From positions 1 through 41,684 of the forward strand of contig NZ_JARIBH010000062.1 of NCBI RefSeq assembly GCF_029264495.1: a stretch of 41,684 nucleotides of DNA. The letters are read 5' to 3'. This stretch comes from Peptacetobacter sp. Its GTDB lineage: Bacteria > Bacillota > Clostridia > Peptostreptococcales > Peptostreptococcaceae. Made by a program: the position numbers and the translations under genes. Under the pieces are notes generated by a model, which saw only the letters and a list, made by a program, of their open reading frames with translations, had not been told where the DNA came from and did no database searches. Shown piece by piece: positions 11,103 to 20,347 of this stretch. How positions within the stretch are numbered: position 1 is the stretch's first letter; each line of letters opens with the position of its first letter.

Positions 11103-11742
11103 ATGAGAAATAAGAGCTTTGGTAGATAAAACCAAATATAAAAATCAGGATTGGGGGAGTGCATACCAACATACAAGTAGTAGCTAAAATTATATTAAAA
11201 ATAAGAGATAAAGGCTTTAACTCTATGGAAGCATTGGGAAAAGGAATCCCCAAAATATCATTTCAAAAAAATGAATTAAAACAAGAATTTGATAGACTTT
11301 CATGGAAGTAAAAGAGAACATTATGAAGGCTATCACAAAAATCCGAATGATAAAATTTATATGATTATGAACAGAAAAGATGTAGAAGCCTATCAGAAAT
11401 CCTATGAGGAGATAGATATTTTTTTGAAACAGTTTCTATATTTGAAAGATACTGTATTGGAAGGATTGAATAAAAAATCCGGTAAAACCCTTTTTCGAAA
11501 GTTAAATGAGCATATCAAGAAGTTGCAAGTTAGACAAGAGGAGATTGCTAAGAAACATAATTCATTAGCAGTACAGTATGATGAACTATAACATTTGAAA
11601 AATAACATGGATGAGTATCTATCTTGGTAGAAATAAAGGGGAGAAAAAAGAATCAGTAATCGGTACGCTTAAGATGCATCGGGTGAAAGATAAGAAAAAA
11701 TCTAAAGTAAGGAAGAAATCAATAAAAGAAATTGAGAGATAA
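11103..11742 (+). pseudogene. Decayed mobile-element-like gene remnants
   Basis: After a strong AGGAGG at about 11091-11096, an ATG at 11103 gives only eight codons (MRNKSFGR) before a stop. Other frames then carry protein-like stretches: 11137-11311 (with IGGVHTNIQVVAKIILK), 11289-11591 (100 codons, TTG start, charged, with REHYEGYHKNPNDK and a helical Lys/Glu-rich end), and about 11631-11742 (Lys-rich, ending KKSIKEIER). Frames changing every 100-300 nt under a good ribosome binding site suggest broken gene(s) rather than several tiny ones. I do not recognise the products. The Lys-rich ends recall mobilisation or conjugation accessory proteins, but this is weak. 10942-11102 holds only AT-rich DNA with the Xre ribosome binding site. 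Confidence 0.4.
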
Positions 11743-11749
11743 ATATATG

Positions 11750-11787
11750 ATCGGTGTGGTCTTTGGGCTGCACTGATTATTTTTTTG
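11750..11787 (+). terminator. Terminator before the HTH/RM/CBASS operon
   Basis: ATCGGTG (11750-11756) pairs with CACTGAT (11771-11777) and is followed by TATTTTTTT. It isolates the downstream operon from the decayed genes. Confidence 0.7.
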
Positions 11788-11802
11788 TATCAAATTTAAC
11801 TT

Positions 11803-11831
11803 TTGCAACTATATATAGTATGTGTTATAAT
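11803..11831 (+). promoter_or_regulatory. Promoter with internal palindrome for the HTH/RM/CBASS operon
   Basis: TTGCAA (11803-11808) and TATAAT (11826-11831) are spaced exactly 17 bp. The spacer holds a perfect 12-bp palindrome, ACTATATATAGT (11808-11819), a likely operator for the HTH protein encoded just downstream. It is the only good promoter I see before seven tightly packed genes. Confidence 0.7.
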
Positions 11832-11876
11832 ATAATGTATAAAAAATCCATTTTTATGGAATAAGGAGAAATAAAA

Positions 11877-12095
11877 ATGAAATTTAACTACAATGGATTA
11901 TGGAAGTTGTTGATAGATAAGAATATGAAGAAGAAGGATTTAATTGATGAAACAGGAATATCACCAACAACGATATCAAAGATGGTTAGAGGTGATGCGG
12001 TATCTCTTTCTGTAATTGGGAAAATTTGTGAAGAATTAGATGCAGATGTGGGAGAGTTGATTTGTATTGAAAAAGATATAGAGGAAGATAAATAA
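11877..12095 (+). CDS. Small Cro/C1-type HTH regulator (controller-protein-like)
   Basis: A 72-residue protein that is almost entirely one helix-turn-helix domain (KKKDLIDETGISPTTISKMVRGD, recognition helix about residues 29-38), with an acidic tail. It resembles YozG-type regulators and the controller (C) proteins of restriction-modification systems. AAGGAG lies before the ATG, and its TAA at 12093-12095 is directly followed by the ATG of the next gene. Being first in the operon behind a promoter with a palindrome, it probably represses its own transcription and thereby the RM and CBASS genes. The known CBASS repressor CapH is a functional parallel, but no CapP-like peptidase is present. Confidence 0.85.
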   Translation: MKFNYNGLWKLLIDKNMKKKDLIDETGISPTTISKMVRGDAVSLSVIGKICEELDADVGELICIEKDIEEDK

Positions 12096-13040
12096 ATGGC
12101 ATTTACGATTGATGTAGATGAGGGGAAATGGAGCAAAAAAGTTCTAGAAACTCTCCTTATTGATAGGACTACGAATAGAAATATTATCTGGGGAACCGAT
12201 GACTATGAGATACTAGGTAAAGAGTACTATTCTCATTATCCTATTCTTTTTACTCTTATTACTGGTGATAATTCAAATGTTATTCAACCTAGAATACTAA
12301 AGACTAAAGAAAATCAAGGAAATAGAACAAAGGAAAAAGCAGAGGTGTTTACACCTAGCTGGGTTTGTAATGCTCAAAATAATTTGGTTGATGATGCATG
12401 GTTTGAAAAAACTTCTGTTTTTAATGTAGAAAATGGAAAGTCATGGATTGCAACAACAGATAAAATAGAATTTCCACATAAAAAGAACAAAACTTGGCAA
12501 AAATATGTTGATGAAAGAAGACTTGAAATCACTTGTGGAGAAGCACCTTATTTAGTGAGTAGATATGATACTGTAACGGGCAAGCCTATAGATTTATATG
12601 AACGAATTGGTATTTTAGATAGGAAAATGAGAGTAGTAAATGAAAATGCTATTAGTGAAGATGAATGGTTTAAATGGTCAGAAAGAGCATTTCAAAGTGT
12701 TTATGGTTTTGAGTTTCAAGGGGACAGCCTGCTTATAGCGAGAGAAAATTTACTCATTTCGTATTGTGACTATATGCAAGAAAGACTTAAAAGGGAACCG
12801 GAAGAGAAAGAGCTTTTAAGGATAGCCAAGATAATCTCGTGGAATCTATGGCAGATGGATGGTCTAACATATACTATTCCATATAGAGAACCGACTGAAC
12901 CAAATGAACAGATGACACTATTTGATTTTATGAAGAAAGAAGAAAATACGTTATGTATTATAAAAGATTGGCGTGCAAGAAAAAACATTACTTTCCAAGA
13001 CTTGCTAAATAAAGAGGATGATGAAAATGAAAGAAAATAA
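12096..13040 (+). CDS. Methyltransferase-like restriction-modification subunit lacking the catalytic motif
   Basis: A 314-residue protein that looks like the N-terminal half of an N6-adenine methyltransferase. AEVFTPSWVCN (about residues 82-92) matches the entry motif (motif X region). LEITCGEAPYLVSRYD (about 148-163) sits where the SAM-binding motif I is expected, and GFEFQGDSLLIARENLL (about 207-223) matches motif II and its helix. No (N/D)PP(Y/F) catalytic motif follows, and the chain ends with WRARKNITFQDLLNK. It may form a SAM-binding or DNA-recognition partner of the large protein encoded next, whose start it overlaps by 23 nt. I know such proteins only under the loose name 'restriction endonuclease subunit M'. 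Confidence 0.65.
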   Translation: MAFTIDVDEGKWSKKVLETLLIDRTTNRNIIWGTDDYEILGKEYYSHYPILFTLITGDNSNVIQPRILKTKENQGNRTKEKAEVFTPSWVCNAQNNLVDDAWFEKTSVFNVENGKSWIATTDKIEFPHKKNKTWQKYVDERRLEITCGEAPYLVSRYDTVTGKPIDLYERIGILDRKMRVVNENAISEDEWFKWSERAFQSVYGFEFQGDSLLIARENLLISYCDYMQERLKREPEEKELLRIAKIISWNLWQMDGLTYTIPYREPTEPNEQMTLFDFMKKEENTLCIIKDWRARKNITFQDLLNKEDDENERK

Positions 13041-16000
13041 GATTAAAGCTATAGATATACTGGATAGGATTATTATTGGTCGTGTAGACCCTCATATCTA
13101 CGCCTTTACGACAAATACAGTACCAAATTATCTAAAGGTTGGCGATACATACAGGCCAGTATCAAAAAGATTAAACGAATGGAAAGAATTTTTTCCAGAA
13201 TTAGAGAAGCAATATGAAAATAAAGCAATAATTGATGAAGAAACTTATTTTAGAGACTATGCAATTCATCAATATCTTGAGAATGATTTAAACAAAGAAA
13301 GATTAAAACAAGGTGATTTAGAAGATGGCATTTATTACAGTAGAGAATTTTTTAAAGAAACAGAAATAGAAGATATTGATAATGCAATTGAAGATATAAA
13401 GAAAAATTATCAAGCTAATTCAAGTAAGTATGAATACTATAGTTCTAATAATAGACTACCCCAAACATATCATTACGAGAGGGGAGGAAATTGGGATTTA
13501 AGACCAAATCAAGAAGCTGTTGTAGATAGCTTTATTAAGGCTGTTAAAAATGGACGAAAAAATTTACTAATGTATGCAGTTATGCGTTTTGGAAAGTCAT
13601 TTACATCACTTTGCTGTGCTTTAGAAATGAATGCTAAAACTGTCCTAGTTGTATCAGCTAAGGCAGATGTTAAAGATGAATGGAAAAAGACAGTTGAAAG
13701 TGCAGGGAACTTTTTCGAGTATGTATTCTTAGAATCATCTGATTTATTAGCTAATGAGAATATGATTTCTGAAAAACATTTAGAAGGAAAGAAAGTAGTT
13801 ATATTTCTAACTCTTCAAGATCTTCAAGGGGATAGCATTAAAGACAAACATAAGGAGCTTTTTGGAGAACAAATTGACCTTCTTATTGTTGATGAAACGC
13901 ATTTTGGAGCAAGAGCAGAAACTTTTGGAAAGATTTTAAAGAACGCGGGTTATGATAAATCAGATGAAAAGAATATCAGTAAACTTGAAGATGAAAATAT
14001 AGATTTAGTTGAAGCAGATGTTGAAATAAAAAAAATAAATGCAAAAATTAGATTGCATCTATCAGGAACGCCCTATCGTATTTTGATGGGGAGTGAATTT
14101 GAAAAAGAGGATATTATCTCTTTTGTTCAGTTTTCAGATATTGTGAAGGAGCAAGAAGAGTGGGATAGGAAATATCTTAATAATGATGATGTGAATGAAT
14201 GGGACAATCCATATTATGGTTTTCCTCAAATGGTTCGATTTGCATTTAATCCAAACAAATCTTCTCGTGAAAAAATGGAAGCTTTGAGAAAAAGTGGAGT
14301 TAACTTTGCTTTTTCAAAATTACTTGAACCGATTTCTATAAAAAAAGATGCGATTAATCAAGGACACAAGAAATTTATAAATGAGCCTGAAATTCTTGAT
14401 TTACTTAAGGTAATTGATGGAAGTAAAGAAGATGAAGAACTATTAGGCTTCTTAGACTATGACAAAATTAAAGAAGGTAAAATGTGTAGACATATGGTTA
14501 TGGTTTTACCTTATTGTGCTTCTTGTGATGCAATGGAAGAGCTTATTAGTACAAGTAAAGATACATTTAAGAACTTGGACGAATATGAAATTATAAATAT
14601 TTCGGGTGTTGAAGCTAGAAGAGAATATAGTAAGCCTGATGATATTAAGAGAAAAATTAAAGAGTGTGAAGAACAAAATCAAAAAACATTAACACTAACG
14701 GTAAATCGAATGCTAACAGGCTCTACTGTAGAACAGTGGGATACCATGCTTTATTTTAAAGACACAGCTTCCCCTCAAGAATACGACCAATCTATTTTTA
14801 GACTGCAAAATCAATATGTTAGAACCTTATCTAGTGAAAAAGGATTTATCAAAGAGAATTTGAAACCACAGACTTTGCTCGTTGACTTTGATCCAAACAG
14901 ATTGTTTAGAATGCAGGAGCAAAAGTCTCTTATTTACAATGTAAACACGGAAGAAAATGGAAACAGTAAGCTAAAAGAAAGAATTGTAGAGGAACTTCGT
15001 ATTTCTCCGATTATTATGATGAATCATAACAAAATAAGACAGGTAGATGCTACGAATATTTTAGAGGCAGTTAGTGAGTACAATAATCAAAGAAGCGTAT
15101 CAGATGAGGTAGTTGATATACCAGTAGATTTAGCTCTTTTAAATGATACTGATATACGAAAGGTTATAGAAGCTCAAGCCGAATTTAATTCAAAGCAAGG
15201 ATTAACCATAGATCCAAATCAAGGTGATGGTGAAGAATTGGATATAGAAGATCCAAAAGATGATAAAAAAGATAGTGGTGATAAAAAGTATACACCAACT
15301 GAAGATTATACTGAAACAAAAACAGATGATGAGGTTAAAAAACTAGAAAGTCAAATTAAGACATACTATCAAAGACTACTTTTTTATTCTTTCTTAACAA
15401 AGGATAAGGTATCTTCCTTAGATGATATTTTGAATACACTTGAAAAATATGATAACCAAAGAATTGCAAAAAACCTACATTTGGACAAAGGTGTATTGCA
15501 AAAGATTGGTGATAGGATGGATCCGTTTAAGAGAAGCAGTTTGGATTATAAAATTCAAAATATCTCTAGGCTTGCATCAGATGAAAGTGTTGCACCTCTT
15601 GATAGAGCGATGACCTCAATTAAAAGATTTAATCGAATGTCAGAATCTGAAGTTATTACTCCATCAAAATTGTGTGATGAGATGATAGCTATGTTACCCG
15701 AAGAAGGCTTAAGAAAAATAGTAGATAAGCAAGAGCGGCTACTTGATATAGCTAGTAAATCAGGAGAATACGCTGTATCTCTATATAAAAGATTTACATC
15801 TGAGCTAGGATATTTTCATGAAGATGTAAAGGATATTATTTACTCTATTCCGACATCATCTATAGCTTATGAATTTACAAGAAGATTTTATGAAATATTG
15901 AATTTGAATGTAGATAATATAGCTAGTGGGTTTAATGCATATGATTTGATTGAAGTAAAAGATGAAAATGGAGAAGTAGACAGCACAAAAATTAATAACT

Positions 16001-17094
16001 TGCTTAAACAATATAAAACATTTAGTGAAATTACTTTAAAAGATGAGATAAAGGTAGGTGATAGGAAAGTGAGATTTGGAGCGATAGTTGGGAATCCACC
16101 GTATCAAGAAATTATTAGTAAATCTAAAGGAAATAAATCATTAGGAAAACAACTTTTTCCGAACTATATAAAATTATCAATGGATATTACAGATGAGTAT
16201 GCAACATTAATAACTCCATCAAAGTGGTTCACTGCAGATGCACAAGACAATTCTTTTCCTAAGTTAAGAGAATATGCGAAGAGAAACAATCATTTTAAAA
16301 AAATAAAAACGATGGCTAATGGTGCATCTGTTTTTGAAGGAACAGAACTAGGATCAGTAAATTATTTTTTATTTGAAAAACAATATACTGGAAATACTGA
16401 ATTTATTCATGATAAAGAAGAAAATAGTGCATATAGACCATTATTTGAAGAAAATATGGAACAAATAATATCTATGAATTCTATGGTATCCATACTGAAT
16501 AAAGTCAGAAATCATGCAGGTTTTAATACATTGATGACAATTACAAAAGGAAGAAATGCTTTTGGTATTACAGGTAAGGAGGCTACTAGCAAGACTTCTG
16601 AAACATATTTTGATGGTTCATATTCGGTAAGGTGTTCTTATGAGAGGATAAGATACATAAAAGAAGAAGAAATCACAAAGAATAAAGAACTAGCTAACAG
16701 ATATAAAGTGTTTATGTCTAAGGCTAACGGTGCTGCTGGTATTTTAGGTGAGAGAGAAGAAGTTGCAATATTAGGAAAGCCATATATTGGTTCTAATCGT
16801 TCCGTTTGCACAGATTCTTTAATTCCTATTGGAGATTTTTCAACAGAACAAGAGGCTATTAATCTATCTAAATATTTATTAACTAAATTTTTAAGATTTA
16901 TGGTTGGCATTCTAAAATCATCTCAAAATATTTACCAAATTGTATATAAATTCGTGCCAATGCAAGACTTTACTAATCAGTCTGATATTGATTGGGAAAA
17001 TACTATCGATGAAATAGATAAACAGTTATTTGATAAGTATGGTTTATCAAATGAAGAAAGAGAATATATAGAATCATCAATAAGAAAGATGTAA
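13018..17094 (+). CDS. Restriction-modification fusion: GIY-YIG-like nuclease, SF2 helicase and N6-adenine methyltransferase
   Basis: A 1358-residue multidomain protein. Residues about 20-110 (YAFTTNTVPNYLKVGDTYRP, then RLNEW) look like a GIY-YIG/T5orf172-type nuclease. An SF2 helicase follows: LRPNQ about 161, Walker A MRFGKSF 189-195, DETH 292-295, LSGTPYR about 345, NRMLTGS about 562 and the arginine-finger region QSIFRLQNQ about 592. An acidic linker (about 740-770) leads to an Eco57I/TaqI-like methyltransferase with motif I LDIASKSGE 909-917 and motif IV NPPYQ about 1026, then a target-recognition-like C-terminus. The order nuclease-helicase-methylase recalls type ISP enzymes, with a different nuclease. 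Starts at 13018, 13021 or 13027 are possible. It ends 14 nt before the CBASS cyclase gene. Confidence 0.8.
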   Translation: MMKMKENKIKAIDILDRIIIGRVDPHIYAFTTNTVPNYLKVGDTYRPVSKRLNEWKEFFPELEKQYENKAIIDEETYFRDYAIHQYLENDLNKERLKQGDLEDGIYYSREFFKETEIEDIDNAIEDIKKNYQANSSKYEYYSSNNRLPQTYHYERGGNWDLRPNQEAVVDSFIKAVKNGRKNLLMYAVMRFGKSFTSLCCALEMNAKTVLVVSAKADVKDEWKKTVESAGNFFEYVFLESSDLLANENMISEKHLEGKKVVIFLTLQDLQGDSIKDKHKELFGEQIDLLIVDETHFGARAETFGKILKNAGYDKSDEKNISKLEDENIDLVEADVEIKKINAKIRLHLSGTPYRILMGSEFEKEDIISFVQFSDIVKEQEEWDRKYLNNDDVNEWDNPYYGFPQMVRFAFNPNKSSREKMEALRKSGVNFAFSKLLEPISIKKDAINQGHKKFINEPEILDLLKVIDGSKEDEELLGFLDYDKIKEGKMCRHMVMVLPYCASCDAMEELISTSKDTFKNLDEYEIINISGVEARREYSKPDDIKRKIKECEEQNQKTLTLTVNRMLTGSTVEQWDTMLYFKDTASPQEYDQSIFRLQNQYVRTLSSEKGFIKENLKPQTLLVDFDPNRLFRMQEQKSLIYNVNTEENGNSKLKERIVEELRISPIIMMNHNKIRQVDATNILEAVSEYNNQRSVSDEVVDIPVDLALLNDTDIRKVIEAQAEFNSKQGLTIDPNQGDGEELDIEDPKDDKKDSGDKKYTPTEDYTETKTDDEVKKLESQIKTYYQRLLFYSFLTKDKVSSLDDILNTLEKYDNQRIAKNLHLDKGVLQKIGDRMDPFKRSSLDYKIQNISRLASDESVAPLDRAMTSIKRFNRMSESEVITPSKLCDEMIAMLPEEGLRKIVDKQERLLDIASKSGEYAVSLYKRFTSELGYFHEDVKDIIYSIPTSSIAYEFTRRFYEILNLNVDNIASGFNAYDLIEVKDENGEVDSTKINNLLKQYKTFSEITLKDEIKVGDRKVRFGAIVGNPPYQEIISKSKGNKSLGKQLFPNYIKLSMDITDEYATLITPSKWFTADAQDNSFPKLREYAKRNNHFKKIKTMANGASVFEGTELGSVNYFLFEKQYTGNTEFIHDKEENSAYRPLFEENMEQIISMNSMVSILNKVRNHAGFNTLMTITKGRNAFGITGKEATSKTSETYFDGSYSVRCSYERIRYIKEEEITKNKELANRYKVFMSKANGAAGILGEREEVAILGKPYIGSNRSVCTDSLIPIGDFSTEQEAINLSKYLLTKFLRFMVGILKSSQNIYQIVYKFVPMQDFTNQSDIDWENTIDEIDKQLFDKYGLSNEEREYIESSIRKM

Positions 17095-17108
17095 GGAGTA
17101 ATATAAAA

Positions 17109-18128
17109 ATGAGCGTACAATCTGAATTAAAAAAATTCAACGATAAAATCAGAGCAGATTTTGAAGTAAAAAAAGAATTAAGTGATAAGAGAGATATATT
17201 ACTTAGTAAACTGAGGAATAACAATACTTTACCTTCATTTAAGGAACTAAATCAAGGTAGTTATGCAATGTGTACAGGTATCGAACCTGAAGATGACAGC
17301 GAATATGACATTGATGTAGCTTTAAGATTTTCTACAAACAAGGATAATTATGATCCGATTGAACTAAAAGAAAAAATTTGTGAAATTCTAAAAAATCATA
17401 CAGACTACGGTGCTGAAATTAAGAAACCGTGTGTTACAGTTACTTACAAAAAAGATGGAGAAGCCAAATTTCATGTTGATTTAGTTACTTATATTTATGC
17501 TGATAAAGATGATGAAAATAGTCAATTGTATATAGCTAAAGGAAAAAATAAAGACTTACAAGAATGGGAAGTGGCAGATCCTAAAGGATTAGTTGACTAT
17601 ATAAACGATAGTGTGGAGATTGGAGAAAAAAGAAATCAATTTAGAAGAGTTGTAAGATATTTAAAGAAATGGAAAAATAGAAAATTTTCAAATACTGGTC
17701 ATGCTAATCCACCAAGTATAGGAATCACATTGATTGCTGCTGATAATTTTAATTATTTTGAAGAGGATGACTTGAGATCTTTAATTGATGTTGTCGACAC
17801 AATAATTAATAAGTTTAGTTATATTAATACAAATGATTCTGGTAGAGATATGTATAGGATGTCTTTATCGTTACCTTACTTTTTAAAGTTTAAACTTGGT
17901 AATGATATTTTTGAAAAAATGAGTGATGCTCAGATGACAGATTTTAAAGATAAAATTGAAAAACTAAAAAAAGATCTAGTAGAAGTCAGAGATGAAGCGG
18001 ATGAACTAGAACAATATAAGAAATTAAATAAAATTTTTGGAGATGATTTTGAAATACCTGAAGCAAAGAATTCAGCTAAAAAACAATTTGATTATATTCC
18101 ATCTTCTAGTGCTTCTGGAATGGAGTAA
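17109..18128 (+). CDS. cdn: CBASS CD-NTase (cyclic oligonucleotide synthase)
   Basis: A DncV-like nucleotidyltransferase expected to make a cyclic di- or trinucleotide alarm signal on phage infection. The 339-residue protein has GSYAM at 50-54, metal-binding D67-I-D69 and the third Asp at 124 in HVDLVTY, so the catalytic triad is complete. A helical region (about 275-315) precedes a flexible Ser/Lys-rich tail ending SASGME, the kind of tail Cap2 uses for conjugation. The product nucleotide cannot be deduced by eye. It starts 14 nt after the RM fusion gene with GGAG as ribosome binding site, and it is followed 3 nt later by cap2. Confidence 0.88.
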   Translation: MSVQSELKKFNDKIRADFEVKKELSDKRDILLSKLRNNNTLPSFKELNQGSYAMCTGIEPEDDSEYDIDVALRFSTNKDNYDPIELKEKICEILKNHTDYGAEIKKPCVTVTYKKDGEAKFHVDLVTYIYADKDDENSQLYIAKGKNKDLQEWEVADPKGLVDYINDSVEIGEKRNQFRRVVRYLKKWKNRKFSNTGHANPPSIGITLIAADNFNYFEEDDLRSLIDVVDTIINKFSYINTNDSGRDMYRMSLSLPYFLKFKLGNDIFEKMSDAQMTDFKDKIEKLKKDLVEVRDEADELEQYKKLNKIFGDDFEIPEAKNSAKKQFDYIPSSSASGME

Positions 18129-18131
18129 TTA

Positions 18132-19847
18132 ATGATTAACTACACTGATATTAACAATGCTGTATTGGATAATAAGCATATTTCTGAATCAGATGTTAGG
18201 CAAAATGAAATATTTAATGGACAAAGTTATGCTTGGATTATTAGATGCAAACTTGATGTATTGAAGAAGTGGATACCTATTGTAATAGGTATCCCTGATG
18301 ACTGGGAATTAAATTTGTTTGATTTCTATTTGATTGACGAATTGCCGTTTATACCTCATATAGATAAAAAAGGGAAATTATGTCTATTTGATTTAGAAGG
18401 AACAATAATTTATCCGGAATTTGAAGGGCTTTTTGAGCAATGTATTTTAAAGGCGAAAGAGTTAATTGAAGATGGAATTTCAGGTAAAAATCAAAAAGAT
18501 TTTATAAAGGAATTTGATTCATATTTTGCATTGCTCAGGGATATATTGATTGCTCATGTTTCACTTCCAACTGAGAAGAAAGATACAAATATAAAGTTTT
18601 GTGAAATAGCATCGAAAAGTAAAAAAAGAAAGAATGAGTCGTTTGCAGCGTATATAAAAAGAAAAAATGATGTAAAATATTTTGCTTCTAACAATCAAAA
18701 AGATTTTGATACTTGGGGGAAAAAAGGTACACAAAAAAACGGCATATACCTTTATATTAATGCACTTGAGGATATATATCCTCCTAATATTTTTGATTAT
18801 AAACTTGACGATTTCTTAAATAAATTGTTGAGCTTCATAGACGTTGAGTGTTTCAATAAATTGAAAGGTAAATGCAGTAGTAAATTAATGTTTATTTTTG
18901 AAATAAAACAAGATGATGATACGGTAAATACTTGCGGATTTATGGTTGAAAATCCAAAATTTTTAACAAAAGATAAGGTTCAACTTGTATCTTTTAACAG
19001 AATAATCCCCCTTTCAATTCACAGACTAGATGTAGATTATTTATCTAGTAGAACTTCTTTTTTACCAAAAGAGGTTGTTAATAAATCTATTTTATTGATT
19101 GGGTGTGGCTCTATTGGTGGTTATGTATTTCATGATTTAATTAAATCGGGATGTAAAAATATTACACTTGTTGATAACGATATATTAAAACCAGAAAATA
19201 TATTCAGGCATTTTCTTGGAACAGAATCAACTTATGCTTATAAGGCAGTATCTTTAGTTAACTATGCAAAGAATACATTGCCAGAAATAAATGCAAAAGC
19301 AATTTCAGAAAAAATAGAAGATGCAATAATTGATTGTAATTTAAATTTTGATGATTTTGATTACATTGTATCTGCCACTGGGAACCATACGATAAATATA
19401 TGGTTGAACAAATATCTATTAGAAAATAAAATTTTGAAAACAGTATTTTACATATGGAATGAACCTTTAGATATTGGTTGCCATGTTGCGAGAATTAATA
19501 TTAAAGACGGAAATGATTATCAAGATATTTTTAGAATCAATAATGACGGAATAATAGACTTATCCTCATATGTTAAAAACGGACAATCTTTTTCTAAAAC
19601 ATATTCTGGATGTAATGGCACATTCATACCTTATGGTTCAACATTATCAGTTGAAAGTTCGATTTTGTTCATGGATTTATTTAAGCGAGAGATAGATGGA
19701 AGGGTAAGCAATAATATTATTGCTTCTAAAAAGGGAGATGATTACTATCTTACTAAGGCAGGTTTTTCCGTTTCGGATAGATATATAAATCAAAAAGGAA
19801 AATATCTAGAAGTGTCATTATGTGATTTAGGAAAGGATGATATATAG
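18132..19847 (+). CDS. cap2: CBASS Cap2, E2-E1 ubiquitin-transferase-like fusion
   Basis: Primes the cyclase by joining its C-terminus to a target, as shown for other type II CBASS. The 571-residue protein has an N-terminal E2-like domain (about 1-150) with candidate catalytic Cys84 in PHIDKKGKLCLFD. The ThiF/E1 adenylation domain follows, with GCGSIGG at 324-330 and the typical DNDILKPENIFRHFLG after it, and E1 catalytic Cys494 in YSGCNGTFIPYG. Having both E1 and E2 in one chain plus Cap3 defines type II-A CBASS. It is separated by 3 nt from the cyclase gene and 2 nt from cap3. Confidence 0.88.
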   Translation: MINYTDINNAVLDNKHISESDVRQNEIFNGQSYAWIIRCKLDVLKKWIPIVIGIPDDWELNLFDFYLIDELPFIPHIDKKGKLCLFDLEGTIIYPEFEGLFEQCILKAKELIEDGISGKNQKDFIKEFDSYFALLRDILIAHVSLPTEKKDTNIKFCEIASKSKKRKNESFAAYIKRKNDVKYFASNNQKDFDTWGKKGTQKNGIYLYINALEDIYPPNIFDYKLDDFLNKLLSFIDVECFNKLKGKCSSKLMFIFEIKQDDDTVNTCGFMVENPKFLTKDKVQLVSFNRIIPLSIHRLDVDYLSSRTSFLPKEVVNKSILLIGCGSIGGYVFHDLIKSGCKNITLVDNDILKPENIFRHFLGTESTYAYKAVSLVNYAKNTLPEINAKAISEKIEDAIIDCNLNFDDFDYIVSATGNHTINIWLNKYLLENKILKTVFYIWNEPLDIGCHVARINIKDGNDYQDIFRINNDGIIDLSSYVKNGQSFSKTYSGCNGTFIPYGSTLSVESSILFMDLFKREIDGRVSNNIIASKKGDDYYLTKAGFSVSDRYINQKGKYLEVSLCDLGKDDI

Positions 19848-19849
19848 GG

Positions 19850-20347
19850 GTGAGCAATGATATTGCGATTATTGTAAATAAGAGAAAAATCAAAGTATGT
19901 CACAACATAACACATATTTTATTTGAATACATACAAAAAGGCTTTTTCTCAAAGGAAGCTGGTGGGATTTTAATAGGAAAAGAAAATAAATCTAATGAAA
20001 ATATAATAATTAATCATATAACTTTTCCAATGCCTAAAGATGAAAGGAAACACAACAGATTTATAAGAAAAGATAAAAAGCATATAGAATTGTTTGAAAA
20101 TCTTTATAAAAAAAGTGATGAAACTTTAAGGTATATAGGCGAGTGGCATACTCATCCTGAAGCAATACCTAATTTTTCATGCATAGATTTAAAAAATTGG
20201 AAGAAAATTAGCAAAGATTCAAAGGACGATGTTAAATTTTATCATATAATAGTAGGATATGAAGCCATCAGAATATGGGAAATAAATGATACATTACAAG
20301 TCAGATTAATAAATACTATTTTCTGGAAGGATGTGGATGGAAGTTGA
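19850..20347 (+). CDS. cap3: CBASS Cap3, JAB/JAMM isopeptidase
   Basis: A zinc deconjugase that reverses Cap2-made cyclase conjugates. The 165-residue protein has the complete JAMM motif: Glu36 in EAGGILIG, then H100-T-H102-P, seven residues, S110 and D113. The GTG start at 19850 comes 2 nt after the cap2 stop and suits the frame; the nearby ATG at 19857 is out of frame. Its stop overlaps the effector start by 4 nt (TTGA). Confidence 0.88.
   Translation: MSNDIAIIVNKRKIKVCHNITHILFEYIQKGFFSKEAGGILIGKENKSNENIIINHITFPMPKDERKHNRFIRKDKKHIELFENLYKKSDETLRYIGEWHTHPEAIPNFSCIDLKNWKKISKDSKDDVKFYHIIVGYEAIRIWEINDTLQVRLINTIFWKDVDGS

Noticed and set aside
11053-11253. Minus-strand 66-aa frame over the decayed region
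   Set aside because: No ribosome binding site, low-complexity hydrophobic composition, and it lies opposite better protein-like stretches on the + strand.
11877-12095. HTH protein as CapH of a CapH/CapP pair
   Set aside because: No CapP-type metallopeptidase gene is nearby, so the pair is incomplete; C-protein-like is the safer call.
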